Shown piece by piece: positions 1 to 6,969 of a stretch of DNA of 17,024 bases. Position 1 is the first letter of the stretch. Each line of letters opens with the position of its first letter. The notes beneath the pieces are model-generated. The model did no database searches. It saw only the letters and a program-made list of their open reading frames with translations, and had not been told where the DNA came from. Origin of the DNA: Calditrichota bacterium (GTDB lineage: Bacteria; Calditrichota; Calditrichia; RBG-13-44-9); assembly GCA_016934605.1 (NCBI GenBank), contig JAFGSO010000206.1:1-17024 (forward strand). The letters run 5' to 3'. The translations under genes were made by a program, and so were the position numbers.

Positions 1-198
1 CTCAGAATGCCCCAAACCGTAAGCGGCTGCCGTATCGATCCAGTTTATTCCCAGTTCAAGTGCCTGATGAATGGCAGAAATGGATTCACGGTCATCCTGG
101 GGACCCCATCCAAATATACCTGGACCACCCATTGCCCAGGTCCCCAGACCAATCTCGCTGAGTATGGGTCCGTTTTTTCCTAACTGTCGTTTCTGCAT
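1..198 (-). CDS. Aldo/keto reductase, N-terminal part (runs off the window)
   Basis: Only the first 66 codons are present; the gene continues beyond base 1. The visible protein begins MQKRQLGKNGP and reads into LSEIGLGTWAMGG, the usual first strand of the aldo/keto reductase (beta/alpha)8 barrel. It then carries INWIDTAAAYGLGHSE at residues 51-66, where Asp55 and Tyr60 match the catalytic Asp and Tyr of the family's D-T-A-x-x-Y-G-x-x-x-S-E signature. Members reduce aldehydes or ketones with NAD(P)H in the cytosol; the substrate cannot be told from this fragment. The ATG at 196-198 is preceded on the minus strand by AGAAGGAG about five bases upstream, a strong ribosome binding site. The gene is divergent from the LiaF-like gene at 406. 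Confidence 0.9.
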   Translation of the reverse strand, partial: MQKRQLGKNGPILSEIGLGTWAMGGPGIFGWGPQDDRESISAIHQALELGINWIDTAAAYGLGHSE

Positions 199-405
199 AT
201 TGTCTCCTTCTAACGGTAGCTTAGTTTAAACAAAATAATATTCTGCAGCTCTATCTCAGGTTATAAAATAAAATACCTGTCCACCAGCGTAAAGAAAAAA
301 TACATAAAGTGATCCTGATTGACTCAGTAACTTTTAATTACTTGATATCGTAAATAAATTTAAACATATTTTTATGAACATTCTTTGATAAAAAACGGAG
401 GACTC

Positions 406-930
406 ATGCAGCGGGAAACCAAATCACTTGTCTGGGGAATTATTTTAATTCTGATTGGTTTTCTTTTTCTGGGACATAACCTCGACTGGTTCAACTTTGA
501 CTGGAACGAGCTATGGCCACTGGTAATGATCGCAGGCGGTCTCTTTTTCTGGATCGGCTGGCTGTCGAATCGTCGGGAATTCGGGCTTCTCATGCCTGGT
601 ACTATACTTATGGTGTACGGTTTGATGTTCCAGTATAGCGCACTTCATGGGTGGTATTATATGGATGAACTATGGCCCGGATTTCTTCTTGGACCCGGTC
701 TTGGATTCTTTTTTATGTATCTGCTAGGCAACCGTGAAAAGGGATTGCTCATAACCGCTTGTATTCTAATTGCCTTATCAGTCATATTCTGGATTGGTGA
801 AGGTTTTCGGTACTTCTGGCCTGTGCTGTTTATCGCCATTGGAATTTACCTGTTGTTTAAAAGCCGTTCCAGGAAACCTGAAGTGCCTCAAGAGCCAGAA
901 ACAACGAATGAACAGCCTGGATCTCAATGA
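406..930 (+). CDS. LiaF-like / DUF5668-type multi-pass membrane protein
   Basis: A 174-residue inner-membrane protein with about six hydrophobic segments and a charged, Pro/Glu-rich cytoplasmic-looking tail (SRSRKPEVPQEPE). It shows an internal repeat: ELWPLVMIAGGLFF (about residues 35-48), ELWPGFLLGPGLGFF (about 88-102) and RYFWPVLFIAIGIYLL, each a WP followed by a glycine-containing helix. This is the pattern of the LiaI/LiaF-type transmembrane domain, which occurs in envelope-stress modules. A TTG at 385 lies in frame, but the GGAGG Shine-Dalgarno lies just upstream of the ATG at 406, so I chose 406. The PspC gene follows after 21 bases, so the two are surely cotranscribed. A role in sensing or buffering membrane stress is inference from the family and the neighbour; no catalytic residues are visible. 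Confidence 0.75.
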   Translation: MQRETKSLVWGIILILIGFLFLGHNLDWFNFDWNELWPLVMIAGGLFFWIGWLSNRREFGLLMPGTILMVYGLMFQYSALHGWYYMDELWPGFLLGPGLGFFFMYLLGNREKGLLITACILIALSVIFWIGEGFRYFWPVLFIAIGIYLLFKSRSRKPEVPQEPETTNEQPGSQ

Positions 931-951
931 AAAAATGAAGAGGAAATAACG

Positions 952-1260
952 ATGAAGAGATTGTACAGATCACGTTCAGACCGTAAGATTGCCGGAATAT
1001 TCGGGGGAATCGGGGAGCTATATGACCTTGATCCAAATCTTTTAAGACTTCTGGCAGTGCTTCTCCTGCTTGTTTCCGGGTTTTTTCCTGTTCTATTTAC
1101 CTATATTATCGCCTGGATTATTCTTCCCGATGGTAAACCAGAAACCCCGATAAAAACCTCAAAACCTCAGGAGTCAAAGAAATCTGATGAAACTTCAAGG
1201 AGCAGTTCCAATCGCCGGAGCGGCAGTCGTAAATCGTCCAATGTGAAAAAAAGCCAATAA
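952..1260 (+). CDS. PspC-domain membrane protein
   Basis: A 102-residue protein. Residues 1-60 form a PspC domain: MKRLYRSRSDRKIAGIFGGI, then GELYDLDPNLLRLL (the usual L-D-P-x-L-x-R element), then one long hydrophobic stretch (about 33-57) ending AWIILPD. The last 40 residues are a hydrophilic Lys/Ser/Arg-rich tail of low complexity, probably disordered. PspC proteins sit in the cytoplasmic membrane and take part in phage-shock or envelope-stress responses. An AGAGGAA Shine-Dalgarno precedes the ATG. It is the second gene of a two-gene operon with the LiaF-like gene, a pairing commonly seen for PspC and DUF5668 proteins, and it is followed at once by a terminator. No pspA or pspF homologue is in the window. 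Confidence 0.88.
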   Translation: MKRLYRSRSDRKIAGIFGGIGELYDLDPNLLRLLAVLLLLVSGFFPVLFTYIIAWIILPDGKPETPIKTSKPQESKKSDETSRSSSNRRSGSRKSSNVKKSQ

Positions 1261-1282
1261 TCCTGGCCTGACACCTATGCCC

Positions 1283-1319
1283 CCCGCAAGAATAATATAT
1301 CGCTCTTGCGGGATTTTTT
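1283..1319 (+). terminator. Intrinsic terminator of the LiaF-like/pspC operon
   Basis: A perfect 9-bp stem, CCCGCAAGA (1283-1291) with TCTTGCGGG (1304-1312), encloses a 12-base AT-rich loop and is followed after one A by six T residues (1314-1319). It lies 22 bases after the pspC stop codon and fits a rho-independent terminator for that operon. Confidence 0.9.
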
Positions 1320-1320
1320 A

Positions 1321-1901
1321 TAAGTTCTGTTCTATCCTGATTCATTCACAAACTTTAACACAATAATGTATTATCTCTGCTGTTTCTTTGTCGCTTTAAC
1401 TATTTATGTGCCACTGAGCGCACAGGACACAGAGAAGAACCCGCTGAAAAGAAAAAAGAAAAAAATAAGAATAAAAATTGAAGCAATAGAATAAAAGAAA
1501 ATAGGCCTGTCAGTCTGGACGCCGGACAGGTCTGGCCAAAGGACAGGCCTGTCTGGTCAAAGGACAGGATCCAAGAAAATGATTAGAAAATACAAAATAC
1601 AAAGACCAAAATAGAGAAAGCACTCTGTCGTAACAACGTTTAGAGACCAGCAGCCAGTAACCAGTATTTAGCCGGTGGAGTGCTGCAGCTACATTATTTT
1701 CATCTATATTCTGAGCTCGTAATAAACGTAAGCGGAATCAGTGCAGGACAGTTACAGACTGCTAAATAAATCCCTTGGCAAGGAAACAAGAGTATTAAGT
1801 TAGATCAATCGAAAATCCTGCGTAAATATGCATGTTATCATTACAAAAACCATAAATAAATCAACAAGCCGGTATATGGTGTTTCAATTTCAGAATCATC
1901 A
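1321..1901. other. Long spacer with repeat debris, no convincing gene
   Basis: About 580 bases between the pspC terminator and the 3' end of the AbgT gene. It holds a GGACAGG repeat cluster (1503-1568), a short CCAG-type tandem (1646-1665, three CCAG units separated by 3-4 bases) and A-rich low-complexity sequence (about 1448-1500). No tRNA, rRNA or protein family is recognisable. I see no clear terminator for the AbgT gene here. Confidence 0.6.
1503..1568. repeat. Cluster of CCTGTC / GGACAGG direct and inverted repeats
   Basis: GGACAGG occurs at 1524-1530, 1541-1547 and 1562-1568. Its complement core CCTGTC occurs at 1506-1511 and 1548-1553. A 17-base unit, TCTGGYCAAAGGACAGG, is repeated at 1531-1547 and 1552-1568 with one difference. 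The middle pair forms the perfect 12-bp palindrome GACAGGCCTGTC at 1542-1553. The alternating orientation allows several mutually exclusive hairpins. Whether it is a decayed dispersed repeat, a protein-binding cluster or a structured RNA cannot be decided here. Confidence 0.7.
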
Positions 1902-3428
1902 TTACTGAAGATAGAGACCTGCACCCGGACCTACCGGAAGTCCCAGCAGGAGCCATATTGTTAAAAGAATGGTCCAGACAATCAAAAATCCAAAAGTATA
2001 AGGAAGCATGGTGGCAATAACTGTTCCGATCCCGGCTTTTTTATCGTATCGTTCAACAAATGCAACAATGAGTGCAAAATAGGACATCATGGGTGCAATG
2101 ATATTGGTAATACTGTCTCCCACCCGATAAGCTGCCTGGGTTAATTCCGGAGTATAGCCCAGGAGCATGAACATGGGTATAAAAACCGGAGCCATAATAG
2201 CCCATTTAGCTGAAGCACTGCCCATAAACAGGTTGATGAAACCGGATAAGATTATAAAGGTAATCATCAATGGAATTGCGCCCAGACCTGAAGCTTTAAG
2301 AACATTAGCGCCTTCTATGGCGAAAATAAGTCCCAGGTTCGTCCATTTAAAATAAGCCACAAATTGTGCGGCGAAGAAGACCAGAACAATATACATAGCC
2401 AGCGTTTCCATGGATTTGCTCATCCCTTTCATCACATCTTTATCAGACTCAAGTGTTCTTGCTCCAATACCATAGGCTATGCCCAGTATGGCGGCGCCAA
2501 TAAAAATAAATGCCACGATACCATCTAGAAAGGGGGAGTGAAGGATGCTGCCGGTTCCAGCCTCTCGCAGAAATCCCCCGGAAGGAATGAGGCCCCATAA
2601 AACAACTATTGTGAGAATAACAGATGCAATGCCTGCATAGATCAATCCTCTTTTCTCGTCCCGGCTCAATTTTTCAAGCTCCTCCGGTTTCTCATCTCCG
2701 GTATATTCTCCGAGGCGTGGGATCACTATTTTTTCGGTAACCCAGGTACCGATCCATGCGATAAAGAAAGTGGACACGAACATAAAATAGAAATTACAGG
2801 CCGGATTCACCCGATAGGACGGATCAATAATACGGGCGGCTTCTTCAGACAGACCTGCCAGCAGGGGATCCAGTGTTCCCAGAAGAAGATTAGCACTGTA
2901 CCCCCCGGAAACACCTGCGAATGCTGCGGCAAGACCTGCGATGGGATGACGTCCTATGGCCAGGAAAATGATTCCTCCCAGCGGAACCAGGAGGACATAT
3001 CCAACCTCGCTGGCGGTGTTGGAAAGAATACCGGCGAAAACAATCACAAATGTAAGAAGGCGTGTTGGTGCCGTGAGAATTAGCAGGCGTAGTACCGTAC
3101 CAATCAACCCGCTGCTCTCTGCAATTCCAATACCGAGCATGGCAACCAATACTGTTCCCAGCGGAGCGAAAGCGGTAAAATTGGTGACCATCTCTGTAAT
3201 TATACGATGTAATCCGGGTATGGAAAAAAGATTTACCACCTGTATGACTTCACCGGTTCCGGGATGAGTCACCGAAAGATCCAGCATGCTGGTAAGTCCG
3301 GACAGGAATACCACACCAATGGCAAAAATGGCAAATAGTGTTGCTGGATGAGGAAGAACATTGCCTCCCTTTTCAACAATATTCAGAAAAGATGACATCC
3401 ATTTATTAAAATCCAATTTCCTTTTCAC
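1902..3428 (-). CDS. AbgT-family transporter (p-aminobenzoyl-glutamate type)
   Basis: A 508-residue integral membrane protein, the normal length for the AbgT family. It starts with the typical short cytoplasmic lead followed by GGNVLPHPATLFAIFAIGVV, then shows IAESSGLIG, SNTASEVGYVLLVPLGGIIF (about residues 136-155) and, near the C-terminus, GDSITNIIAPMMSYFALI. Those asparagine/serine/proline-containing re-entrant motifs are characteristic of AbgT proteins. Family members import p-aminobenzoyl-glutamate or export sulfonamide-like antimetabolites; substrate and direction cannot be told from sequence. The start is a GTG with GGAG ten bases upstream; an in-frame ATG at codon 11 is a possible alternative. 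The HAD phosphatase gene lies 89 bases upstream on the same strand and may be cotranscribed. Confidence 0.93.
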   Translation of the reverse strand: MKRKLDFNKWMSSFLNIVEKGGNVLPHPATLFAIFAIGVVFLSGLTSMLDLSVTHPGTGEVIQVVNLFSIPGLHRIITEMVTNFTAFAPLGTVLVAMLGIGIAESSGLIGTVLRLLILTAPTRLLTFVIVFAGILSNTASEVGYVLLVPLGGIIFLAIGRHPIAGLAAAFAGVSGGYSANLLLGTLDPLLAGLSEEAARIIDPSYRVNPACNFYFMFVSTFFIAWIGTWVTEKIVIPRLGEYTGDEKPEELEKLSRDEKRGLIYAGIASVILTIVVLWGLIPSGGFLREAGTGSILHSPFLDGIVAFIFIGAAILGIAYGIGARTLESDKDVMKGMSKSMETLAMYIVLVFFAAQFVAYFKWTNLGLIFAIEGANVLKASGLGAIPLMITFIILSGFINLFMGSASAKWAIMAPVFIPMFMLLGYTPELTQAAYRVGDSITNIIAPMMSYFALIVAFVERYDKKAGIGTVIATMLPYTFGFLIVWTILLTIWLLLGLPVGPGAGLYLQ

Positions 3429-3517
3429 AGAAAAATTTCTCCATTTGTTACAGAAGGGTTATTCGAGATTAACTAATAAGGATTGATCCCGGACTTACTT
3501 GCTAATTTTAACTAATC

Positions 3518-4339
3518 TTATATGAAATTTTTTTCTATGAGATAAGACACTATCCGGCTGAATCCTTCTCCATCTTCATTATCAATGTAAACAACATTTT
3601 CTCTGTCACTCATAACATCCTTGTCCAGAAGGAAGAAAATCCCTACTTCGCTGGCCAGTGAGGCATCTTCATTGGAATCTCCGATTCCAATCAGATTCCT
3701 GCTTTTAAGATTGCGCTCTTTTTTATCGATGGTTACTGCAGCCCGCTTACCGGCCTTTGCTGGCAGGACATGGTAGGCGTGCGGTCTTGAAAAATTACCG
3801 TATGGGGGAACCAAACCGTTATCTATTATTCTTAATTCCGGAAACTTTTCTGAAACGAATTCCTGTACAGATGAGTATTCCAGTTCACCAATCAAAAGAT
3901 GATGCGTTCGCAGGATATCAGACCATGGCTCATAGAACTCCACTTTCCCGGGATATATTTGAAAGATGGCTTCAAGGACTCCACTTTTTTCGATCCATTT
4001 TTTCAGGCTCTGATGATCAGGTACATCCACGCCAAAATTTGTAATCACTTTTTCACCCTGATTATACACTATTTCAATCCCCAGGTTACCAATATAATTT
4101 CTGAAGCCAAGGATACGAGCCGTTTCTCTGAGCTTCTCCTTTTCTCTCCCGGAGATCATTACAACATCGATATTTTCCTGCAGGAGTTCAAAAATGGCCT
4201 GCGCATTTTTCAGGGAATAGCCACTACGGTTTCTGAACAGACAGCCATCTGAAACGAAAGTACCATCGACATCAGTGTAAATCACCGAAATTTTTCCAAG
4301 TGACCGAAGCAGCTTATCAGGTATCTGTATCATAATCAT
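3518..4339 (-). CDS. HAD-superfamily phosphatase (Cof / mannosyl-3-phosphoglycerate phosphatase-like)
   Basis: A 273-residue soluble hydrolase with all four HAD motifs: YTDVDGT with nucleophile Asp23 and acid/base Asp25, Ser64 in MISGRE, Lys198 in AGKRAAV, and GDSNED with Asp221 and Asp225 for Mg2+. The stretch between motifs II and III (about residues 85-190) has the size and position of a C2-type cap, which places it in the HAD-IIB group with Cof-like, sucrose-phosphate and mannosyl-3-phosphoglycerate phosphatases. The substrate is presumably a phosphorylated sugar or osmolyte, but this is not resolved. Two in-frame ATGs (codons 1 and 3) are possible and neither has a strong Shine-Dalgarno. 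The AbgT gene follows 89 bases downstream. Confidence 0.85.
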   Translation of the reverse strand: MIMIQIPDKLLRSLGKISVIYTDVDGTFVSDGCLFRNRSGYSLKNAQAIFELLQENIDVVMISGREKEKLRETARILGFRNYIGNLGIEIVYNQGEKVITNFGVDVPDHQSLKKWIEKSGVLEAIFQIYPGKVEFYEPWSDILRTHHLLIGELEYSSVQEFVSEKFPELRIIDNGLVPPYGNFSRPHAYHVLPAKAGKRAAVTIDKKERNLKSRNLIGIGDSNEDASLASEVGIFFLLDKDVMSDRENVVYIDNEDGEGFSRIVSYLIEKNFI

Positions 4340-4518
4340 CCATAAATTACTAAAATAATATCATTTAAGATAAAACGAGAATAATTCTCGGGACAATACT
4401 TTTTTCAGAAAGAATAACCGGATTAAAAAGACAATCCGCTCGAAAATTAATTGTATTGTTAGTCTGCATATACTAATTTTTGTTATAGGATCAAAAATAT
4501 AAAAATAATGAAAGGATC

Positions 4519-4842
4519 ATGATGAATATTACCGTCTATACAGTATTCTTATTCGGCCTGTTCAGCCTGATCGGCGGAATCATCGGTTACACCAAAGCCG
4601 GAAGCCTGGTATCTCTTCTAGCAGGGGGATTATCCGGTATTATCCTGATTATCAGTTCTATTGGGATTTTTAAAAATTACAATCTTGCATTTTATGTTGC
4701 GCTGGTGGTTGCCCTTCTTCTGGGAGGGCGTTTTGTCATGACTCTGATAAAGAATTTCAAGGTGATGCCGGATCTGATTATGGTGCTTTTCAGTGCCGTG
4801 ACCATTTTTTTCCTCGTCATGGATTTGATAAAAAAACCATAA
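4519..4842 (+). CDS. TMEM14-family small membrane protein
   Basis: A 107-residue, almost wholly hydrophobic protein with four predicted membrane helices. The Gly-rich stretch FSLIGGIIGYTKAGSLVSLL (about residues 15-34), then AGGLSGIILIISS and LLLGGRFVMTLIKNFKVMPD, match the bacterial/plastid TMEM14 (UPF0136) family, where R-F-x-K-T-x-K-x-M-P is the usual signature; here it is RFVMTLIKNFKVMP. Family members in plastids and mitochondria are linked to fatty-acid or haem-precursor export, but bacterial functions are unknown. GAAAGGATC just upstream serves as ribosome binding site; the protein starts with two Met codons. It stands alone and runs convergently into the cytochrome gene through a shared terminator. 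Confidence 0.85.
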   Translation: MMNITVYTVFLFGLFSLIGGIIGYTKAGSLVSLLAGGLSGIILIISSIGIFKNYNLAFYVALVVALLLGGRFVMTLIKNFKVMPDLIMVLFSAVTIFFLVMDLIKKP

Positions 4843-4870
4843 TTTTTGCAAGCATAAATTGGCAGTTAAT

Positions 4871-4906
4871 AAAAAACCCTCCGAAATCACTCCGAAGGGT
4901 TTTTTT
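4871..4906. terminator. Bidirectional intrinsic terminator between convergent genes
   Basis: AAAAAACCCT (4871-4880) pairs with AGGGTTTTTT (4896-4905), with further inner pairs CG/CG across one mismatch and a small loop. The run of T on the plus side and the run of A (T on the minus strand) let it work in both directions. It ends the TMEM14 gene (stop at 4842) and the multiheme cytochrome gene (stop at 4933). Confidence 0.88.
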
Positions 4907-4932
4907 ATTTCTCAAGAATCTTTAAAAAATCT

Positions 4933-6708
4933 TTACCAGTTTCTAACAACAGCTTCATTACCTTTGAGGACAGCGGCATTTGCGGGGGGATTGCCGGTAA
5001 GGTGAATATAACTTTGCTGAAGCAGCTGCACGGCATAACGGGCATTATGGACACCCCAGCTGCCGTCCAGTTCTACAAACAGCAGATTCCAGCCCGCTTC
5101 ACGTTGCAACAATGTAGAACGATTGGTATCTCCCAGTGCAGTTTCCAGATCAGCCCCGACTGTATCAAGTCCGTTGGCTACTAAAGCCTCCAGTAGAAGA
5201 TGAGCCATACCTTCCACTTCATCCTGTAAACCTTCAAAGTTGCCGTCGCCATCGAAGTCATCCTGAGCCGGAATATCGGCAAAGCTTCCGATAACTCCAT
5301 GACAGGATTCGCACGCTTCCACTGTAGGTATGAAACGGTGCCCTGTTTTTGCCGGTTCCTGATCACTGACAAACTCGGCTGTAGGCAGATGGCAAGTTTT
5401 ACAGCTATTCTGCACCAGCAGGTGAGTGGGGCCGGCCCAGTTGAATCCAGCTGGGGCTACACCATGATAAGCACTTTTTGCAGCCACCATATCTGCCTGC
5501 GGACTACTATGGGGTCCGAAATGCTCGTCTCCGTCCGGAATATGGTCATCCCCGCTGTTACGGGCATGATGACAATGCATACATAGTTTTCCGACACCAC
5601 CTTGGTCGATGACGGGTGATTCACCGTTTGCTGTGACCAGCGGAACTGCGGCAACAGTGCGAACCTGGCCGGGATTTTCACCGGAATGGGAGGAATGACA
5701 GGTCTGGCATACAATGGGTTGGAAAGCATGCACGGTTGTATCGGGCCGACCGGGATTACCACTTCTGTAGAAAGAAGACAGATCTCCCGATAACCGGATT
5801 GCGGCTCCCACGCCTTCATGGCAACCACTGCAGATGGGTGGAATACGGGCTCCGGCACCATGGGAAGCCGTGGCTACATCAAAATTATGGGGAGATTCCA
5901 GCCATTCGGTTTTGTAAGGATGATGAGTACCGTCATGACATTTTCCACAGTTTTCCATATCATAATTGACGATCATGTCAACAGCCGCGGTTGAATTGAT
6001 ATGTTCGGAGGCAGGACCATGGCAGTTTTCACACTGGACATTTACAAATTTTTCAATTGGTGCTTCATCATATCCGCTGTTTCCGGTATTCGGAGAAGGT
6101 TCATAGCCAATCGAGTGGCAGGGATTACAATAAGATGCGGGGTGTCCGCTTTCCTGCAGACTTTGCCAGGCATGGGCATGAGCCGTACCCGACCATTTGG
6201 TTACTAACTGATCGAGTGCTTCATGACAAACGCACCCCGAAGCCGGGTCACCTACAAAATGAGGATCCACTGTAGGTGCATACATTTCAACACCGACGTT
6301 GCGACGGCCCATACCGATATGAGAACCGTCCGAAACATGAACCATTACCGTATAGGCGCCGGGATCGTCAGGTGCTTTCCAGGCAACTGTGTCGCCTTCA
6401 GAATTGTCAAAAGAACCACCGGTTGCAAACCAGTAATATGTTAAACCGGAACCAGCCAGCGGTAACAGAGAAACTTCTGCTGTGAAATTAACCGTTGCTC
6501 CCTGGGCAATCATATCCGGTGAGGCATAAATGCTATCTACTGTTATAATTCCGATTGGTATGGTATCATGAACGGCAATTGTATCACGGACTGTTTCCGT
6601 CACTATTTTTTCCGTCTCCTTTTCACAACCGGTAAAAAAAGCAAGGGAAAATATTGCAATAAATAAGACAAACAGAACAGAATGCTTCATAAATCGGGTG
6701 TTATTCAT
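4933..6708 (-). CDS. Multiheme c-type cytochrome lipoprotein with Ig/PKD-like domain
   Basis: A 591-residue exported protein. Residues 8-28 form a lipoprotein signal ending FFTGC, with lipidated Cys28. A Thr/Val/Asp-rich linker (about 30-60) and an Ig/PKD-like beta domain (about 60-142) follow. Eight CxxCH haem sites lie at residues 194, 226, 254, 293, 334, 376, 436 and 466. A ninth cluster at 159-162 reads CVCH, one residue short of a normal site. The haem-free C-terminus is helical and contains GVHNARYAVQLLQQS (552-566), like the G-x-H-N-x-x-Y helix of NrfA/hydroxylamine-oxidoreductase-type multiheme cytochromes. It probably moves electrons at the cell surface or in the periplasm; the partner substrate is unknown. 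GGAGG seven bases before the ATG supports the start. A sigma-54-type promoter and three upstream sites precede it. Confidence 0.92.
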   Translation of the reverse strand: MNNTRFMKHSVLFVLFIAIFSLAFFTGCEKETEKIVTETVRDTIAVHDTIPIGIITVDSIYASPDMIAQGATVNFTAEVSLLPLAGSGLTYYWFATGGSFDNSEGDTVAWKAPDDPGAYTVMVHVSDGSHIGMGRRNVGVEMYAPTVDPHFVGDPASGCVCHEALDQLVTKWSGTAHAHAWQSLQESGHPASYCNPCHSIGYEPSPNTGNSGYDEAPIEKFVNVQCENCHGPASEHINSTAAVDMIVNYDMENCGKCHDGTHHPYKTEWLESPHNFDVATASHGAGARIPPICSGCHEGVGAAIRLSGDLSSFYRSGNPGRPDTTVHAFQPIVCQTCHSSHSGENPGQVRTVAAVPLVTANGESPVIDQGGVGKLCMHCHHARNSGDDHIPDGDEHFGPHSSPQADMVAAKSAYHGVAPAGFNWAGPTHLLVQNSCKTCHLPTAEFVSDQEPAKTGHRFIPTVEACESCHGVIGSFADIPAQDDFDGDGNFEGLQDEVEGMAHLLLEALVANGLDTVGADLETALGDTNRSTLLQREAGWNLLFVELDGSWGVHNARYAVQLLQQSYIHLTGNPPANAAVLKGNEAVVRNW

Positions 6709-6772
6709 AAAAGAACCTCCATTATAATGAATTCATAATATGTCAAATTTTATCATATACAAATTAAACTCG

Positions 6773-6787
6773 ACAAATATAATGCCA
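6773..6787 (-). promoter_or_regulatory. Sigma-54 (-24/-12) promoter of the multiheme cytochrome gene
   Basis: On the minus strand the sequence reads TTGGCATTATATTTGTC. Against the sigma-54 consensus TGGCAC-N5-TTGC it keeps TGGCA and TTG at the correct GG-to-G spacing, departing only at C6 (T) and the last C (T). The predicted transcription start is near 6761, giving a leader of about 53 bases before the ATG at 6708. The presence of upstream activator-like sites and of a sigma-54 activator gene nearby supports the call. Confidence 0.72.
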
Positions 6788-6863
6788 ACCCGTAAGGCGG
6801 TTTATAACTGTATAATAAATAGTAATTTGTGTGCGTTGTAAATTATAAGGTAAATTATCCTAT

Positions 6864-6879
6864 GAGACATTAATGTCCC
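6864..6879. promoter_or_regulatory. Activator site U1 (cytochrome promoter), proximal
   Basis: GAGACATTAATGTCCC, an imperfect 16-bp palindrome with seven of eight base pairs matching. Its centre lies about 110 bases upstream of the predicted start of transcription of the cytochrome gene. It fits GNGRCA-N4-TGTCNC, shared with five other sites in the window. Confidence 0.68.
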
Positions 6880-6934
6880 TTACTGTGCTGTATTTCGAAA
6901 TGTAAATTACTGTTATTACTGTTTTTAACATCTC

Positions 6935-6950
6935 GCGACAGCATTGTGAC
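6935..6950. promoter_or_regulatory. Activator site U2 (cytochrome promoter), weak
   Basis: GCGACAGCATTGTGAC keeps the full left half GNGACA and has one mismatch in the right half. It is centred near -181, and its start is 19 bases before the distal strong site. The same weak-then-strong pair occurs at the receiver-gene promoter. Confidence 0.45.
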
Positions 6951-6953
6951 AGT

Positions 6954-6969
6954 GAGACACGAATGTCGC
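6954..6969. promoter_or_regulatory. Activator site U3 (cytochrome promoter), distal
   Basis: GAGACACGAATGTCGC fits GNGRCA-N4-TGTCNC exactly and is centred near -200 from the predicted start. It lies 90 bases from U1, compared with 88 bases between the matching sites at the receiver promoter. Confidence 0.68.

Noticed and set aside
1366..1494. A 42-codon plus-strand frame beginning with a signal-peptide-like stretch (MYYLCCFFVALTIYVPLSAQ)
   Set aside because: No Shine-Dalgarno precedes the ATG, the second half is a Lys/Ile run from A-rich low-complexity DNA, and part of it overlaps a CACAG-rich stretch like one in another spacer. Probably chance.
6721..6750. TTGACA ... TATAAT on the minus strand just before the cytochrome gene as a sigma-70 promoter
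   Set aside because: The spacing is only 14 bases and the TATAAT abuts the ribosome binding site, so a transcript from it would lack a usable leader.
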